Shown: positions 26,430 through 36,032 of the stretch, piece by piece | Layout of the letters: every line of letters begins with the position of its first letter | Numbering within the stretch: position 1 is the first letter of the stretch | NCBI GenBank assembly: GCA_026991575.1 | Contig: JALXBF010000135.1 | Span: 1 to 46,029 of the forward strand | Origin: Planctomycetota bacterium | GTDB lineage: Bacteria > Planctomycetota > Planctomycetia > JALXBF01 | DNA: 46,029 nucleotides | Reading direction: 5' to 3' | The notes under the pieces: model-generated | The model's input: only the letters and a program-made list of their open reading frames with translations | The model's database searches: none | What the model was told of the DNA's origin: nothing | Position numbers and translations under genes: made by a program

Positions 26430-27020
26430 CTAGTTCAGGCTGGCATCAGGAGGAATCTGGTAGGGCTTCAGCACCGCGGAGAAGAACCGCTGCTGAAGCA
26501 GACGTCCGACGCGACGCCAAAGGTCCTCCTCACCGCAGAAGATAAGCTCTGGCGTCGCCGGCAACGTGATCCACGCTCCTTCGTCCAGCTCTGATTCGAG
26601 CTGGCCGCCGGCCCAGCCTGAGTAGAACGTGAACACACGCAGTTGCTCCGGTGGATCGTTCAGCAGTCGGTCGATGACGTCCGGGCTGGCCGCAAAGTAG
26701 ACGCCGTCGATCACCTCACCCTCAGCACACTCCGCATCGTTGTGCAGCGCGATCAGCGGCCCGGTGACGGGCCCTCCCAGGTACAGTGGCCCGTCAAAGG
26801 CACATTCGCCTCGGCCCGACTGCTGCCACACCTCCCGCACCGTCTTGGACATCGGTCGGTTCAACACCAGCCCGAACGCACCGTCCTCATTGTGCTGCAG
26901 CAGCAGCACAACGGTGCGGTAGAAATTCGGGTCCAGCAGGTGAGGGGCGGCCATCAGGAACCAACCGCGTAAGCTGGGCATCTTCTTGGCTTTGTACAGA
27001 TTCGACCAGGTCTCACTCAT
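26430..27020 (-). CDS. yqgE: YqgE/AlgH-family protein (196 aa)
   Basis: A small soluble protein of the DUF179 family. Family motifs are clear: GWFLMAAPHLLDPNFYRTVV, GAFGLVLNRPM, YLGGPV, and FTFYSGWAGGQLESELDEGAW. The length is typical. The biochemical function of the family is unsettled; the AlgH name comes from alginate regulation in Pseudomonas. The N-terminus is about 15 residues longer than usual. It stands 65 bases upstream of the DAHP synthase gene on the same strand, and the two might be co-transcribed. Confidence 0.95.
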   Translation of the reverse strand: MSETWSNLYKAKKMPSLRGWFLMAAPHLLDPNFYRTVVLLLQHNEDGAFGLVLNRPMSKTVREVWQQSGRGECAFDGPLYLGGPVTGPLIALHNDAECAEGEVIDGVYFAASPDVIDRLLNDPPEQLRVFTFYSGWAGGQLESELDEGAWITLPATPELIFCGEEDLWRRVGRLLQQRFFSAVLKPYQIPPDASLN

Positions 27021-27185
27021 CGGCTCGGTTGTCCCCCTTCTGGCATCTGCCCCAAGCGCCTTACCTCTCGAATTCTATGAGCACCGGGGCGCTACCCCAG
27101 CGACCACGCCAGGTCCGGCCCGATCGGAAAACCGACTCGGTCCGGTCTCTGGAAAAAACCGGGCGGCCGGTCCAATAAAGCCTTC

Positions 27186-27201
27186 TGGCCGGCGCCGGCC
27201 A
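27186..27201 (-). terminator. Possible terminator after cstA
   Basis: TGGCCGGC-GCCGGCCA is a perfect 16-base palindrome 33 bases after the cstA stop. On the minus strand it is followed by GAAGGCTTTATT, a weak T-run. A loopless palindrome of this kind may also be a protein site. Confidence 0.4.
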
Positions 27202-27233
27202 CCGGCACCGGCCCGCGGCGCCGCCTACCGGCA

Positions 27234-29099
27234 TCACTCGCCAGCCGTTGCGACCATAGCCTTCTCGGTGCGGCCATTGCGCAGCGAGAACATCACCAGC
27301 CCCGTCTCTACCACGAGCCACACCGCCAGCAGCAGCACCGCTGCCGAGACCACGATGAGCGTGTAGTTGGGCTGTTCCGCTGCCAGAAAACCACGTAGCT
27401 GCAGGATCATCGCAGCGATGGTCACCGATAGCATCGCGACCATCGGAATCGCCGTGTACCAGACCGGTCGGCGACAACGCATCAGGTAGACCGTGACGGT
27501 CAAGAGCGTCAGGCCGGCAAGCAGTTGATTCGTTGTGCCGAACAGGGTCCAGAGGCTCTTACCCCCGCGAGAGAAGGCAAACCAGGCAATACCCGCCACC
27601 GCGACAACCGATCCGACGTACCGGTTGGCCAACTGAGGTAGCCCCACTGCACGCAGGATCTCTTCGACATTGAAGCGAAGCAGCCGCGTGGCCGAATCAA
27701 GCGTGGTCAGGGCGAAGGCCGTCACGGTGACGGCCAGGAACGAGGCGGCGTAGGTGTGCGGAATGCCCAGGTGGGCCACAAAATTTCCGGCGCCACGAAC
27801 GACGGCATCCAGCTGCACGGCCAGACCACCGCCTTTGATCGCCGCCCACGAAGCGTACTCGCCACCTTCCGTCCAGGCGGCAGCGCCCAGACCGGCCGCG
27901 CAGGCCAGGATGACCAGCACGGCCAACGCCCCTTCGGTCAGCATGCCACCGTAGCCGATGGCCACCGCATCGGTTTCTCGGTTCAGTTGCCGCACGGTGG
28001 TACCACTGGATACCAGGCTGTGGAAGCCGCTGACCGCGCCGCAGGCGATGGTGACAAACAGGAACGGCACGAACGGCGGCGCGTCACTGACTGCGCGAAT
28101 CGCGGGAGCGTCGATCCGAGCCGTGGGGGCCCCGATGACCGCCGCCACCAGGAGGCCGGCCAACATCAGGCCCAGGGCGGCGTAGAGCTGAAAACTGTTG
28201 AGATAATCGCGCGGTTGGAGCAGCAACCAGACAGGCAACACCGATGCGAGCAATCCGTAGCCCAGAAGCGCGTACATCCAGATTGTCTGGGCACGGTGCG
28301 CGGCCGCATCCACCGTTGCCACCGCCTCATCGGCGTCCACACCACCGGCCTCTTGCAGGGCAGCCATCTCGGCAGCCGCTCCATAGGGCGCCGCCAGCTT
28401 GCCCTGCTGCTCCAGCCGAGCCAACTGTTCCTGTACTCCCGCATCCTCGATGAACGCATGGTGCGTGGGCACCGGATACTCCACCCCGGCGACGATAAGC
28501 AGCACAAAGACGACCAGGCCAACGGCCGTTGCCCAGGCCAGTGGCACGCGGGCCTTGTAGGTAGCAAGACCAACCACCACGGCGACGATCATTAAGCCGA
28601 CCGAAGGCACAATGGCATCCGGGCGAAACCGCACGAACAGCGCGGCGATCGCGTTGACGAATGCGCCCATCGCCAGCGACATCAGGAAGAAGATCACCAC
28701 AAGGAATAGCAACCGGGCGCGGCGACCAACGATGTCGCGGCACGCGTCGCCAATCGATCGCGCCTCATGTCGAAGGCTAACCGTCAGGGCACCCAGGTCG
28801 TGAACGCCACCGATGAGAATCGACCCGAGGACAACCCATAAGATCGCAGGGACCCAGCCCCAGATGACCGCAATAGCTGGCCCCAGGATCGGGCCCAGTC
28901 CCGCGATCGAAGCAAAGTGGTGACCGAACAGCACCGGCACCGGTGTGGGCACAAAGTCGACGCCGTCACGGTATCGGTGGGCCGGCGTGGTGCGGTCGGC
29001 ATCCAGGCGGAAGACCCTCCGGCCCAGCAGCCTGCCGTAAGTGAGATGGGCCGCAATCAGAGCCACAAAGCAGATCACGGCAATCAGCGCTGCGTTCAT
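27234..29099 (-). CDS. cstA: Carbon starvation protein CstA-like transporter (621 aa)
   Basis: An integral membrane protein with more than a dozen hydrophobic segments. CstA-family members import peptides or pyruvate under carbon limitation. Diagnostic stretches are YRDGVDFVPTPVPVLFGHHF, SIAGLGPILGPAIAVIWGWV, SILIGGVHDLGALTVSLRHE and LVSSGTTVRQLNRETDAVAI. A hydrophilic insertion at about residues 240-295 (EDAGVQEQLARLEQQGKLAA and following) lies between membrane segments. I start at ATG 29099 (MNAALIAVICFVALIAAHLTYG) because upstream residues of the frame lack homology and overlap tatC. The Shine-Dalgarno sequence is weak. The gene follows tatC by 26 bases, so co-transcription is likely. Confidence 0.94.
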   Translation of the reverse strand: MNAALIAVICFVALIAAHLTYGRLLGRRVFRLDADRTTPAHRYRDGVDFVPTPVPVLFGHHFASIAGLGPILGPAIAVIWGWVPAILWVVLGSILIGGVHDLGALTVSLRHEARSIGDACRDIVGRRARLLFLVVIFFLMSLAMGAFVNAIAALFVRFRPDAIVPSVGLMIVAVVVGLATYKARVPLAWATAVGLVVFVLLIVAGVEYPVPTHHAFIEDAGVQEQLARLEQQGKLAAPYGAAAEMAALQEAGGVDADEAVATVDAAAHRAQTIWMYALLGYGLLASVLPVWLLLQPRDYLNSFQLYAALGLMLAGLLVAAVIGAPTARIDAPAIRAVSDAPPFVPFLFVTIACGAVSGFHSLVSSGTTVRQLNRETDAVAIGYGGMLTEGALAVLVILACAAGLGAAAWTEGGEYASWAAIKGGGLAVQLDAVVRGAGNFVAHLGIPHTYAASFLAVTVTAFALTTLDSATRLLRFNVEEILRAVGLPQLANRYVGSVVAVAGIAWFAFSRGGKSLWTLFGTTNQLLAGLTLLTVTVYLMRCRRPVWYTAIPMVAMLSVTIAAMILQLRGFLAAEQPNYTLIVVSAAVLLLAVWLVVETGLVMFSLRNGRTEKAMVATAGE

Positions 29100-29125
29100 G
29101 GCAGTCACCGAGCACTGCTGCGTAG

Positions 29126-30430
29126 TTACTGTGAAGCACCCGCGGGCTTTTCCCGTTGGGCTCGCGGTACCGCTGCCGGACGGTACCAGCGGCACAGCTG
29201 AATGCCCAATTCGTAGAGCGCCAGGGCCGGCAGCATCATCGCCAGCATGCTGCCCGGATCTGGTGGCGTCAGCATCATCGACAAGAACGCGATCACCAGG
29301 ATGGCATGCCGCCGCTTCGTACGATAGTCATCCACCGTGAAGATGCCGACGCGCTCTAGTGCTAGCATAACGAGCGGAAGCTCAAAACTCAGCCCGAACA
29401 TCACCGGCAGCATCGTGGCGAAGCCCATCCATTCCGACAGGCGAATCTGCGGCTTGATCCCGATCCACCGGTTAAACGACAGCAGGAAGTTCAGGATCAC
29501 CGGTAGCACGATAAAGAAGCAGAACAGGACGCCCGCCAGAAACAGCCCGGTGCTAAAAGGCAGGAACCGATACACGACCCGCCGCTCATACGAGTAGAGC
29601 CCTGCCGCCACAAACGACCAGATCTGATAGAAGATCCAGGGGGACGTCAGGACGATGCCCACGACGAAGCTGGCTTTCAGGTAGGCCATGATCGTCTCGT
29701 ACGGGCCCAGGCTGACGATGGCCGAATCCAGGTCGGGCAAGCTGCCGGCGGCTTCCAACGTGACCTTTGGCGTCCACATCGGAAGCTGCAGGTACTTCTC
29801 GTTCAGCTCGCTCAGCGGAACCTCCCGCTCAACGACCGGCGGCTGGATCGGCTCCTCCTGCCGCTGGGCGTCCGGTTGCAGACCGGCCCAGTCCAACAGC
29901 GGCTGATACCAGGGCCTGCTGGCCGCGTCCCGGCCGAAGCCATTGCTGCTCTGCGTTCCCGAACCCGCCGAAGTCGACGTGGCTGGATCCGGCGTGGGCT
30001 GCCGCTGTGCGTTGCCCGGCGTGGAATTCGTTCCCCCGGCGTCGGTGCTCTCGGCTGCCGCCGGATCAGGTTCGTCGGTGTCGGCGGTTGCCCGCTCGGC
30101 AAGCGCTTCGCGGAGCAGGGTGCGGAACTGCTCGCGATCGATGTACGCGGGGATCTGAACCAGCGGGACCGGTTCGCCCCGCCGCACCTGCTCCTGGTAC
30201 TGCCGTTGCCGGGCAAGCAGGTCCTCCTGGTAGTAGGCCAGCAGCGCTTCGCGCGCCGGCTCACTCATGTAGCGGACCACGGCGCCGCCAAGGAACAGGC
30301 CGACGATCACGCCGGGAACGAGGCCGACCAGAGCGCGGATGAGGTGGACGCGCAGGTCCTCCAGATGCTCCGCAAACGTCATGCGGACCATCTGGGCTTC
30401 TTCTTCAAAGAGATCAACGTCGTGGACCAC
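29126..30430 (-). CDS. tatC: Twin-arginine translocase subunit TatC with long periplasmic insertion (434 aa)
   Basis: TatC is the membrane receptor that binds twin-arginine signal peptides. The cytoplasmic N-terminus (TFAEHLEDLRVHLIRAL) and the first membrane segment are typical. Later motifs LGPYETIMAYLKASF, SPWIFYQIWSFVAAGLY, YERR and FGLSFELPLVM are all present. The first periplasmic loop is expanded to about 175 residues (~60-235), rich in Glu/Gln, Ser, Thr and Pro in its middle; ordinary TatC has ~45 there. I use GTG 30430, preceded by GGGGAGAG, because the DVDLFEE start that follows resembles planctomycete TatC proteins. No tatA/tatB is nearby. The Tat-signal protein at 34964-36001 would be a client. 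Confidence 0.93.
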   Translation of the reverse strand: MVHDVDLFEEEAQMVRMTFAEHLEDLRVHLIRALVGLVPGVIVGLFLGGAVVRYMSEPAREALLAYYQEDLLARQRQYQEQVRRGEPVPLVQIPAYIDREQFRTLLREALAERATADTDEPDPAAAESTDAGGTNSTPGNAQRQPTPDPATSTSAGSGTQSSNGFGRDAASRPWYQPLLDWAGLQPDAQRQEEPIQPPVVEREVPLSELNEKYLQLPMWTPKVTLEAAGSLPDLDSAIVSLGPYETIMAYLKASFVVGIVLTSPWIFYQIWSFVAAGLYSYERRVVYRFLPFSTGLFLAGVLFCFFIVLPVILNFLLSFNRWIGIKPQIRLSEWMGFATMLPVMFGLSFELPLVMLALERVGIFTVDDYRTKRRHAILVIAFLSMMLTPPDPGSMLAMMLPALALYELGIQLCRWYRPAAVPRAQREKPAGASQ

Positions 30431-30665
30431 TCGGCACTCTCCCCGCAGCCTGCCCGGGACACAGGTGGCGCGTTTCGTCAGCAATTGTATGAGTGCCTGC
30501 TGTGGCCACCGTTGGCGCAATAGGCCGGCACGGCCAGCGGAGCACAGCCGCCTACCCCCCGTGAGGCCGCGTACGGCTCCGTCCGCGGGTGCTCGACCGA
30601 AGTGATCCCAACGGCATCCGAACAAGCATGCCTGCAGTCCTGGTTCGACGACCCCTACGCAGTAA

Positions 30666-30695
30666 ACCGGCCCAGTGCCGCGGCACTGGGCCGGT
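30666..30695 (-). terminator. 30-bp perfect palindrome, probable terminator of hppA
   Basis: ACCGGCCCAGTGCCG is followed directly by its exact reverse complement. It lies 63 bases past the hppA stop and, read on the minus strand, is followed by TTTACT. The short T-run makes it a modest terminator; a hairpin with a tight loop is certain to form in RNA. Confidence 0.55.
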
Positions 30696-30757
30696 CAGGA
30701 TTTGCTTGTCGACCGGCGCGGCCAAGCTACGCCGATCCGCAACGGTTCTACGGGCCG

Positions 30758-33313
30758 TCAGCGACCGGCGATACCGAGCATCTCGGCCAAGACCGGGGCG
30801 TACTTGACGATCACGCCGGCAAAAACGACCGCCACCATGCTCATCAGCTTGATCAGAATGTTCAGCGACGGCCCTGAGGTGTCCTTGAACGGATCGCCCA
30901 CCGTGTCTCCGACGACGGCCGCCTTGTGCGCTTCGGACCCTTTGCCGCCGTAGTTACCTTCCTCTATGTACTTCTTGGCATTGTCCCAGGAGCCGCCGGC
31001 ATTGGCCATGAAAATCGCGACGGCAAACCCGGCGGTCAGTGCGCCGGCCAACAGTCCCATGATGCCCCCAACACCGAGCACCATACCGACGGCCACCGGC
31101 GCGGCGACTGCCAGCAGTGACGGGAAGATCATTTCTCGCTGTGCTCCGGCGGTCGCAATGCTGACGCAGCGTGCGTAATCCGCTTTGGCGTTCGGGTCGG
31201 ACAGCAGGTTCAGCTCGCGGAACTGACGGCGTACTTCCTCGACCATCTGAGCGGCCGCTCGGCCGACGGCCTGCATGGTCAGTCCGCTGAAGACGAACAC
31301 CATGAGCACGCCGCAGAACGCGCCCACCAGCACCTTCGGATTCATGAGGTTGACGCGGTAGAAGTCCATGAAATCGGCCAACGTTGCCTGCTTCACATCC
31401 ACCAGGTGCACGATGATCGGAGCATCGTCCCCTCCGGCCACGCTGGCGGCCACGTCCTCCGCCGTGGCAGGCACCAGCCGATCCTCGGCGGTGAACTTGT
31501 ACGCGGTCCCGCGTGACACCTCGATGAACGCAACGTGCTGGAACTTACCGTGGCGTTCGTTCGGTCGTGCCTTGCGCACGTACTTGCCGTATCCGATCGG
31601 CGTGACCCAGTCGGTCCCGACCCGATCGGCGTGAGTGCTGACAAAGGTGGCCGCTTCCCGTTCGATTCCGACGCGAACCTCCTCGACAAAGGCAGCAAGC
31701 AGGGCCAGGGCAGTGAGTGCGGCCGAGCCGATGGCGAACCCCTTGCCCGTGGCTGCCGTCGTGTTACCGAGCGAATCGAGCGCGTCGGTCCGGCGGCGGA
31801 CGTACGGCGGCTGCTCGGTCATCTGAGCGTTACCGCCCGCGTTGTCGGCCACGGGACCGTATGCGTCCGTGGCAAGCGTGATACCAAGCGTCGAAAGCAT
31901 ACCGACGGCGGCGAAGCCCACACCGTAGAGCCCAAGCGCCGGGTTCCCGAACCCACCGGCCAGACCGTAAGCGGCCAGCGTGGCCACGCCGACCACCGCC
32001 AGCGCACCCCAGGTGCTGAGCATGCCGAGTGCGACGCCGCCAATGATGGTCGTAGCTGGCCCGGTGAGACACTGGCTGGCGAGCCAGCGCGTCGGCTTGT
32101 ACTCGGCCGACGTGTAATACTCGGTCAGCCACCCGATTAGCACGCCGGCGGCCAGCCCGGTGACAATCGCGCCGTACACCCTTGGCCACAACGCCACCCC
32201 GTTCAGCTCGACACCGGACAGGGCAAGGTACAAGACGAAAGCGGCGGCCACCGCGAATGCGGCACTGGCTCCCCAGACTCCCTTCCGCAGGGCCCACAGT
32301 AACTGCCGCTGCAGCGACTCGTCTTCTTCGTCCTGGCCCTCCTGCTCGTCCGTGCGCACGGCGTAGATGCCCACGATCGATAGCGCGATGCCAATGGCGG
32401 CCAGCAGCATCGGGGCACAGACCAGTTGCACCTGGGTGCCGATGTCGGTGATGCCGATGAAGACCGCAGCCGACGCTCCGAGTGCAGCCGTGGCCAGGAT
32501 CGAACCGCAGTAGCTCTCGTACAGGTCCGCCCCCATGCCCGCAACGTCGCCAACGTTGTCACCGACGTTGTCGGCGATCACGGCCGGGTTACGCGGGTCG
32601 TCTTCGGGAATGCCCGCCTCGGTCTTACCAACCAAGTCCGCGCCCACGTCCGCTGACTTCGTGTAGATACCGCCGCCAACGCGGGCGAACAGCGCCTGAG
32701 TGCTGGCCCCCATCCCGAAGCACAGCATCACAACGGTGATCTCTTCGAGGCTCATCGGCTCGATGAGTCCGGTTGCCGGCAAGATCCAGGCCAGCAGGAG
32801 GAACCAACCGGTAATGTCCAGGAGACCGAGGCCTACGACGACCAGCCCCATGACAGCCCCGGCACGAAACGCGACCTGGAGGCCCCGGTTCAGCGACTCT
32901 TTCGCCGCTTGTGCCGTGCGGTTCGACGCCTGGGTGGCCGTGTTCATGCCGAAGAAGCCAGCCAAACCGCTGAAGAACCCCCCCGTCAGGAAGGCGAACG
33001 GCACCAGTGTGTGCTGCTGCTTCAAGCCGAACGCCTGGAACGCAAGCAGGAGCACGAGTACGACGAATACGACCGCGACGACCGCGTACTGACGCTTCAG
33101 GTAAGCGAACGCACCCTCGCGGACATAGGCCGCGATCTGCTGCATCCGCTCGTCGCCCGGATCCTGCTCCAGGACCTCGCGATAGAACAGATAGGCGAAC
33201 ACCAGGGCAAGAATGGAGCCCAACGGGGCCAGCCACCACCACCACGGGATCGGAATCTGCGGTGCTTCGTTGGCCGCCTGCGCAAGAAGCGTCCAGAACG
33301 CCGTTTGGCTCAC
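30758..33313 (-). CDS. hppA: Membrane-bound ion-pumping pyrophosphatase (851 aa)
   Basis: It couples pyrophosphate hydrolysis to H+ (or Na+) transport across the membrane. The substrate loops are intact: [39 protein letters not shown], and near the end [20 protein letters not shown]. The [18 protein letters not shown] segment has Ala and Gly where K+-independent enzymes have Lys and Thr, so K+ dependence is expected. The length exceeds the usual ~680-720 because of an extra hydrophilic region at about residues 540-655 ([20 protein letters not shown] and following) and a charged loop near 325-345 ([16 protein letters not shown]). Whether H+ or Na+ is pumped cannot be read safely. The GTG start has GGGAGG upstream. 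It is a single-gene unit, divergent from the SLC1 carrier. Confidence 0.95.
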   Translation of the reverse strand: MSQTAFWTLLAQAANEAPQIPIPWWWWLAPLGSILALVFAYLFYREVLEQDPGDERMQQIAAYVREGAFAYLKRQYAVVAVVFVVLVLLLAFQAFGLKQQHTLVPFAFLTGGFFSGLAGFFGMNTATQASNRTAQAAKESLNRGLQVAFRAGAVMGLVVVGLGLLDITGWFLLLAWILPATGLIEPMSLEEITVVMLCFGMGASTQALFARVGGGIYTKSADVGADLVGKTEAGIPEDDPRNPAVIADNVGDNVGDVAGMGADLYESYCGSILATAALGASAAVFIGITDIGTQVQLVCAPMLLAAIGIALSIVGIYAVRTDEQEGQDEEDESLQRQLLWALRKGVWGASAAFAVAAAFVLYLALSGVELNGVALWPRVYGAIVTGLAAGVLIGWLTEYYTSAEYKPTRWLASQCLTGPATTIIGGVALGMLSTWGALAVVGVATLAAYGLAGGFGNPALGLYGVGFAAVGMLSTLGITLATDAYGPVADNAGGNAQMTEQPPYVRRRTDALDSLGNTTAATGKGFAIGSAALTALALLAAFVEEVRVGIEREAATFVSTHADRVGTDWVTPIGYGKYVRKARPNERHGKFQHVAFIEVSRGTAYKFTAEDRLVPATAEDVAASVAGGDDAPIIVHLVDVKQATLADFMDFYRVNLMNPKVLVGAFCGVLMVFVFSGLTMQAVGRAAAQMVEEVRRQFRELNLLSDPNAKADYARCVSIATAGAQREMIFPSLLAVAAPVAVGMVLGVGGIMGLLAGALTAGFAVAIFMANAGGSWDNAKKYIEEGNYGGKGSEAHKAAVVGDTVGDPFKDTSGPSLNILIKLMSMVAVVFAGVIVKYAPVLAEMLGIAGR

Positions 33314-33507
33314 GTTTGACTACCTCCCAAACATCACCGGACCACGCCGGGCACCGAGGTCGTCGTTTTGGCTAGGATGGTGTTTTGACGGTCGTCGCAC
33401 AAGGGAACGTATTCTACGCCGCACTGCTAATGCAAAGGTAGTCGCCAGTAGGTCGTGTGCCGATATGGACCGATCGCCTTTCCGGGCGGAAGCAACCGGC
33501 AGTGGGG

Positions 33508-34896
33508 ATGTTGACGGATATGAGTCACGAACCGGGCGAACTGGATCGGACCGTCCAAACCGCTGATAGCGAAGAACCCGAGATTGTGCCCCCCGGCTTG
33601 CACTGGAAGATCCTCGCCGGACTCGTTGTCGGAGCAGTCGGCGGCACGGTCGCCAACCTGCTGGCCGGACCGGCTGGATACGGGGCCGAAGTGGAATGGT
33701 TCTCCACCCGGGTCGTTGAGCCGCTGGGCCGGGTGTTCCTGCGGCTGATCTTCATGATCGTCCTGCCGCTGGTGGTCTCCGCACTGGTGGTCGCCGTGGC
33801 CACCATGGGCGACCTGCGGAAGGTCGGGCGTCTGGGCCTGCGCACGCTCGTGTACACCATCTTGCTCAGCTCGATCGCGGTCGCCCTGGGGTTGTGGGTG
33901 GCGAACGCGTTTCGTCCCGGCGCACGGATCAGCTCGGAGAAGCAACAGCAGCTCCGTGCTCAGTACCAGCAAGAAGCGGACGTGGCCGAACAAGCGGCCG
34001 CTCGAGCCAAACCGATCGACCAGTTACTGCTGGACCTGTTGCCGGAAAACCCGCTCCAGGAAATGGTCGGCGCGTTGGATGGGTCCTCAAAGGGCAACGG
34101 CATGCTGGCGGTCATGGTCTTCTCGATCGCCATCGGACTGGCCGCCAGCGCGGCAGGCAAACGGGCGGAGAATCTTGTCCGCTGGTTCGACGCATTGTTC
34201 TACGTCGCGATGCTGGTCGTCGGGTTTGCCATGCGGATCGCGCCGTTCGGCGTCGCCTGCCTGACGTTCGCGCTGACAGCGCGCGTCGGCTACGAAATCT
34301 TCCTCACCCTGGCCTGGTACGTCGCCACGGTACTCATCGGGCTGGGCATTCAGATGTTCGTCGTGTACCCGGTGGTCATCTTCCTCGCGGCGCGACGCTC
34401 GCCGCTGGAGTTCTTCCAGGGTGCGTCTGACGCGATCATCACCGCCTTCGCCACCTCTTCATCCAACGCCACCCTTCCGGTGGCACTGCGGGTCGCGGAA
34501 ACAGGCCTGCACCTGCCGCCCAGTATCGCGCGGTTCGTGTTGACGATCGGTGCGACAGGCAACCAGAACGGGACCGCCCTGTACGAGGGGGTCACGGTGC
34601 TGTTCCTGGCACAAGTCTTCGGCGTGGAGCTGACGCTGCTACAGCAGATCACCGTCGTGCTGATGTGCGTGCTCGCCGGCGTCGGAACCGCCGGTGTCCC
34701 CGGCGGCTCACTTCCGCTGGTTGCCGTCGTGTGCCGCAGCGTCGGCATTCCACCGGAAGGGATCGGCATCATCCTTGGTATCGACCGCGTGCTCGACATG
34801 TGCCGGACCACGCTCAACGTCACCGGCGACCTGGCCATTGCGACGGTGGTCGCCGCGGGCGCTGATCAACAACAGCCGGCGCCCTCATCGGCTTGA
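33508..34896 (+). CDS. Dicarboxylate/amino acid:cation symporter family (SLC1/DAACS)
   Basis: A multi-spanning carrier of the GltP/DctA fold. The first helices (WKILAGLVVGAVGGTVANLL), VFLRLIFMIVLPLVVSALVV, the serine-rich hairpin ATSSSNATLPVAL, and the C-terminal DMCRTTLNVTGDLA are all in place. The TM7 motif, normally NMDGT or NLDGT, reads NQNGT in GATGNQNGTALYEG. The missing Asp is a sodium/proton-coupling residue in GltPh, so coupling may differ. A ~65-residue hydrophilic stretch (SEKQQQLRAQYQQEADVAEQ) sits between early helices. The start is uncertain among ATGs at 33457, 33508 and 33520. I list 33508; 33520 (MSHEPGEL) has GGGG at better spacing. Confidence 0.92.
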   Translation: MLTDMSHEPGELDRTVQTADSEEPEIVPPGLHWKILAGLVVGAVGGTVANLLAGPAGYGAEVEWFSTRVVEPLGRVFLRLIFMIVLPLVVSALVVAVATMGDLRKVGRLGLRTLVYTILLSSIAVALGLWVANAFRPGARISSEKQQQLRAQYQQEADVAEQAAARAKPIDQLLLDLLPENPLQEMVGALDGSSKGNGMLAVMVFSIAIGLAASAAGKRAENLVRWFDALFYVAMLVVGFAMRIAPFGVACLTFALTARVGYEIFLTLAWYVATVLIGLGIQMFVVYPVVIFLAARRSPLEFFQGASDAIITAFATSSSNATLPVALRVAETGLHLPPSIARFVLTIGATGNQNGTALYEGVTVLFLAQVFGVELTLLQQITVVLMCVLAGVGTAGVPGGSLPLVAVVCRSVGIPPEGIGIILGIDRVLDMCRTTLNVTGDLAIATVVAAGADQQQPAPSSA

Positions 34897-34963
34897 CCCC
34901 CCCGCAAGAACTGTCGGCACACCGTACGTACTACACGAGCAACCGGGCGGCTGAAGAGCTGAA

Positions 34964-36001
34964 TCAGGATCGCGTCTTCAGTCTTGGCCGAACCGCGAAT
35001 GCCTCTGCCGGATTGGCCACCGTCAGCTGGTGCACGTCCTCATCCGTCCAACCACGCCGACGCAACTCCGGAAGCAACTTGCGATACAGAGTTGTATACG
35101 GCCGAAACCTCCCGCCGCCGGGCTCCCCCACGTGATACCAGCCTGCATCGTGGGAAACAAGCACCCGGTGCAGCAACCCTTTTGACCGCATGTGTTCTAA
35201 CAGCTTCACGTACCGGTCGACTGAACGATCGGATAGCCCGTCCAACTCCACCCATCCGCCGGCTCGGGCCACCTGCTCATGAATGGCCAGATCCGGTTCA
35301 TTCTGGGCGTGCACCCAGATCCACGCCGAAGCGGCGACGCCGTGGGAAGAGAGGATCTCCATCTGCTCCAGCGCGGCCGTGCCATTGCCCGTGTGCGCCG
35401 CGATCGTCAGTCCCGTGGCCCGGTGCGTGCGAACGGCCGCAACCACCAGCTTCCGGTCAATCGGCGACAGATGGCCCGGGTCGACACCGATTTTGATGAA
35501 CCCGGGACGTACCGAAGTGCCTTCGATCCCGTGCGTGAACTCTCGTATCCATCGCTCCGCCAGCTCTTCAGCCGACTCGTGTCTGGCGTATCCCGGCACG
35601 TACCGGTCGTTCGCGGCACCATAGAGGCCCGTGTTGGTTACCAGATGGATGCCCGAGGCCCGTGACAACTGGAGAAGTAGTTGCACGTCCCTGCCCAAGA
35701 ACGCGGGCGTGCATTCACACAGCGTGCGGCAACCGAGTGCCCGAACTTCTCGCAGATAAGGCAGGACGATCCGAAACACCTCGGCCCGGTCATACCTTCC
35801 CGGGCGGATCCGCTCGGCCCCGATGAAATCGACCAGGACATGTTCGTGCGGCAGCGTGGGCCCGAGCGAGTCTGCCTTCACCGGACCGCGGACGGTGACC
35901 ACAGTCAGGTCATCGGATGGACCGAAACGATGGCCGGCGGCCAGCGCCGCGGCGGCCTTCAGGAAGTCTCTGCGCGTCGGATCGCCTTCGCGCTGGGCCA
36001 T
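34964..36001 (-). CDS. Tat-exported phosphotriesterase-family hydrolase (345 aa)
   Basis: An amidohydrolase-fold metalloenzyme. The N-terminus has a twin-arginine motif (TRRDFLKAAAALAAG), predicting folded export through the Tat system. Metal ligands of the PTE/php family are visible in order: HEH in LPHEHVLVDF, the bridging Lys in GFIKIGV, His in IAAHTGNG, His in IWVHAQNEPD, and Asp in VSHDAGWYH. Family members include lactonases, esterases and homologues of unknown substrate; I cannot choose. ATG 36001 is selected because GGAGG stands just upstream and it begins directly with the Tat signal. It follows the unknown membrane protein by 31 bases on the same strand, so the two probably form an operon. 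Confidence 0.93.
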   Translation of the reverse strand: MAQREGDPTRRDFLKAAAALAAGHRFGPSDDLTVVTVRGPVKADSLGPTLPHEHVLVDFIGAERIRPGRYDRAEVFRIVLPYLREVRALGCRTLCECTPAFLGRDVQLLLQLSRASGIHLVTNTGLYGAANDRYVPGYARHESAEELAERWIREFTHGIEGTSVRPGFIKIGVDPGHLSPIDRKLVVAAVRTHRATGLTIAAHTGNGTAALEQMEILSSHGVAASAWIWVHAQNEPDLAIHEQVARAGGWVELDGLSDRSVDRYVKLLEHMRSKGLLHRVLVSHDAGWYHVGEPGGGRFRPYTTLYRKLLPELRRRGWTDEDVHQLTVANPAEAFAVRPRLKTRS

Positions 36002-36032
36002 CTGTGCTCGCCTCCTGGGAGACGCGGGTACC

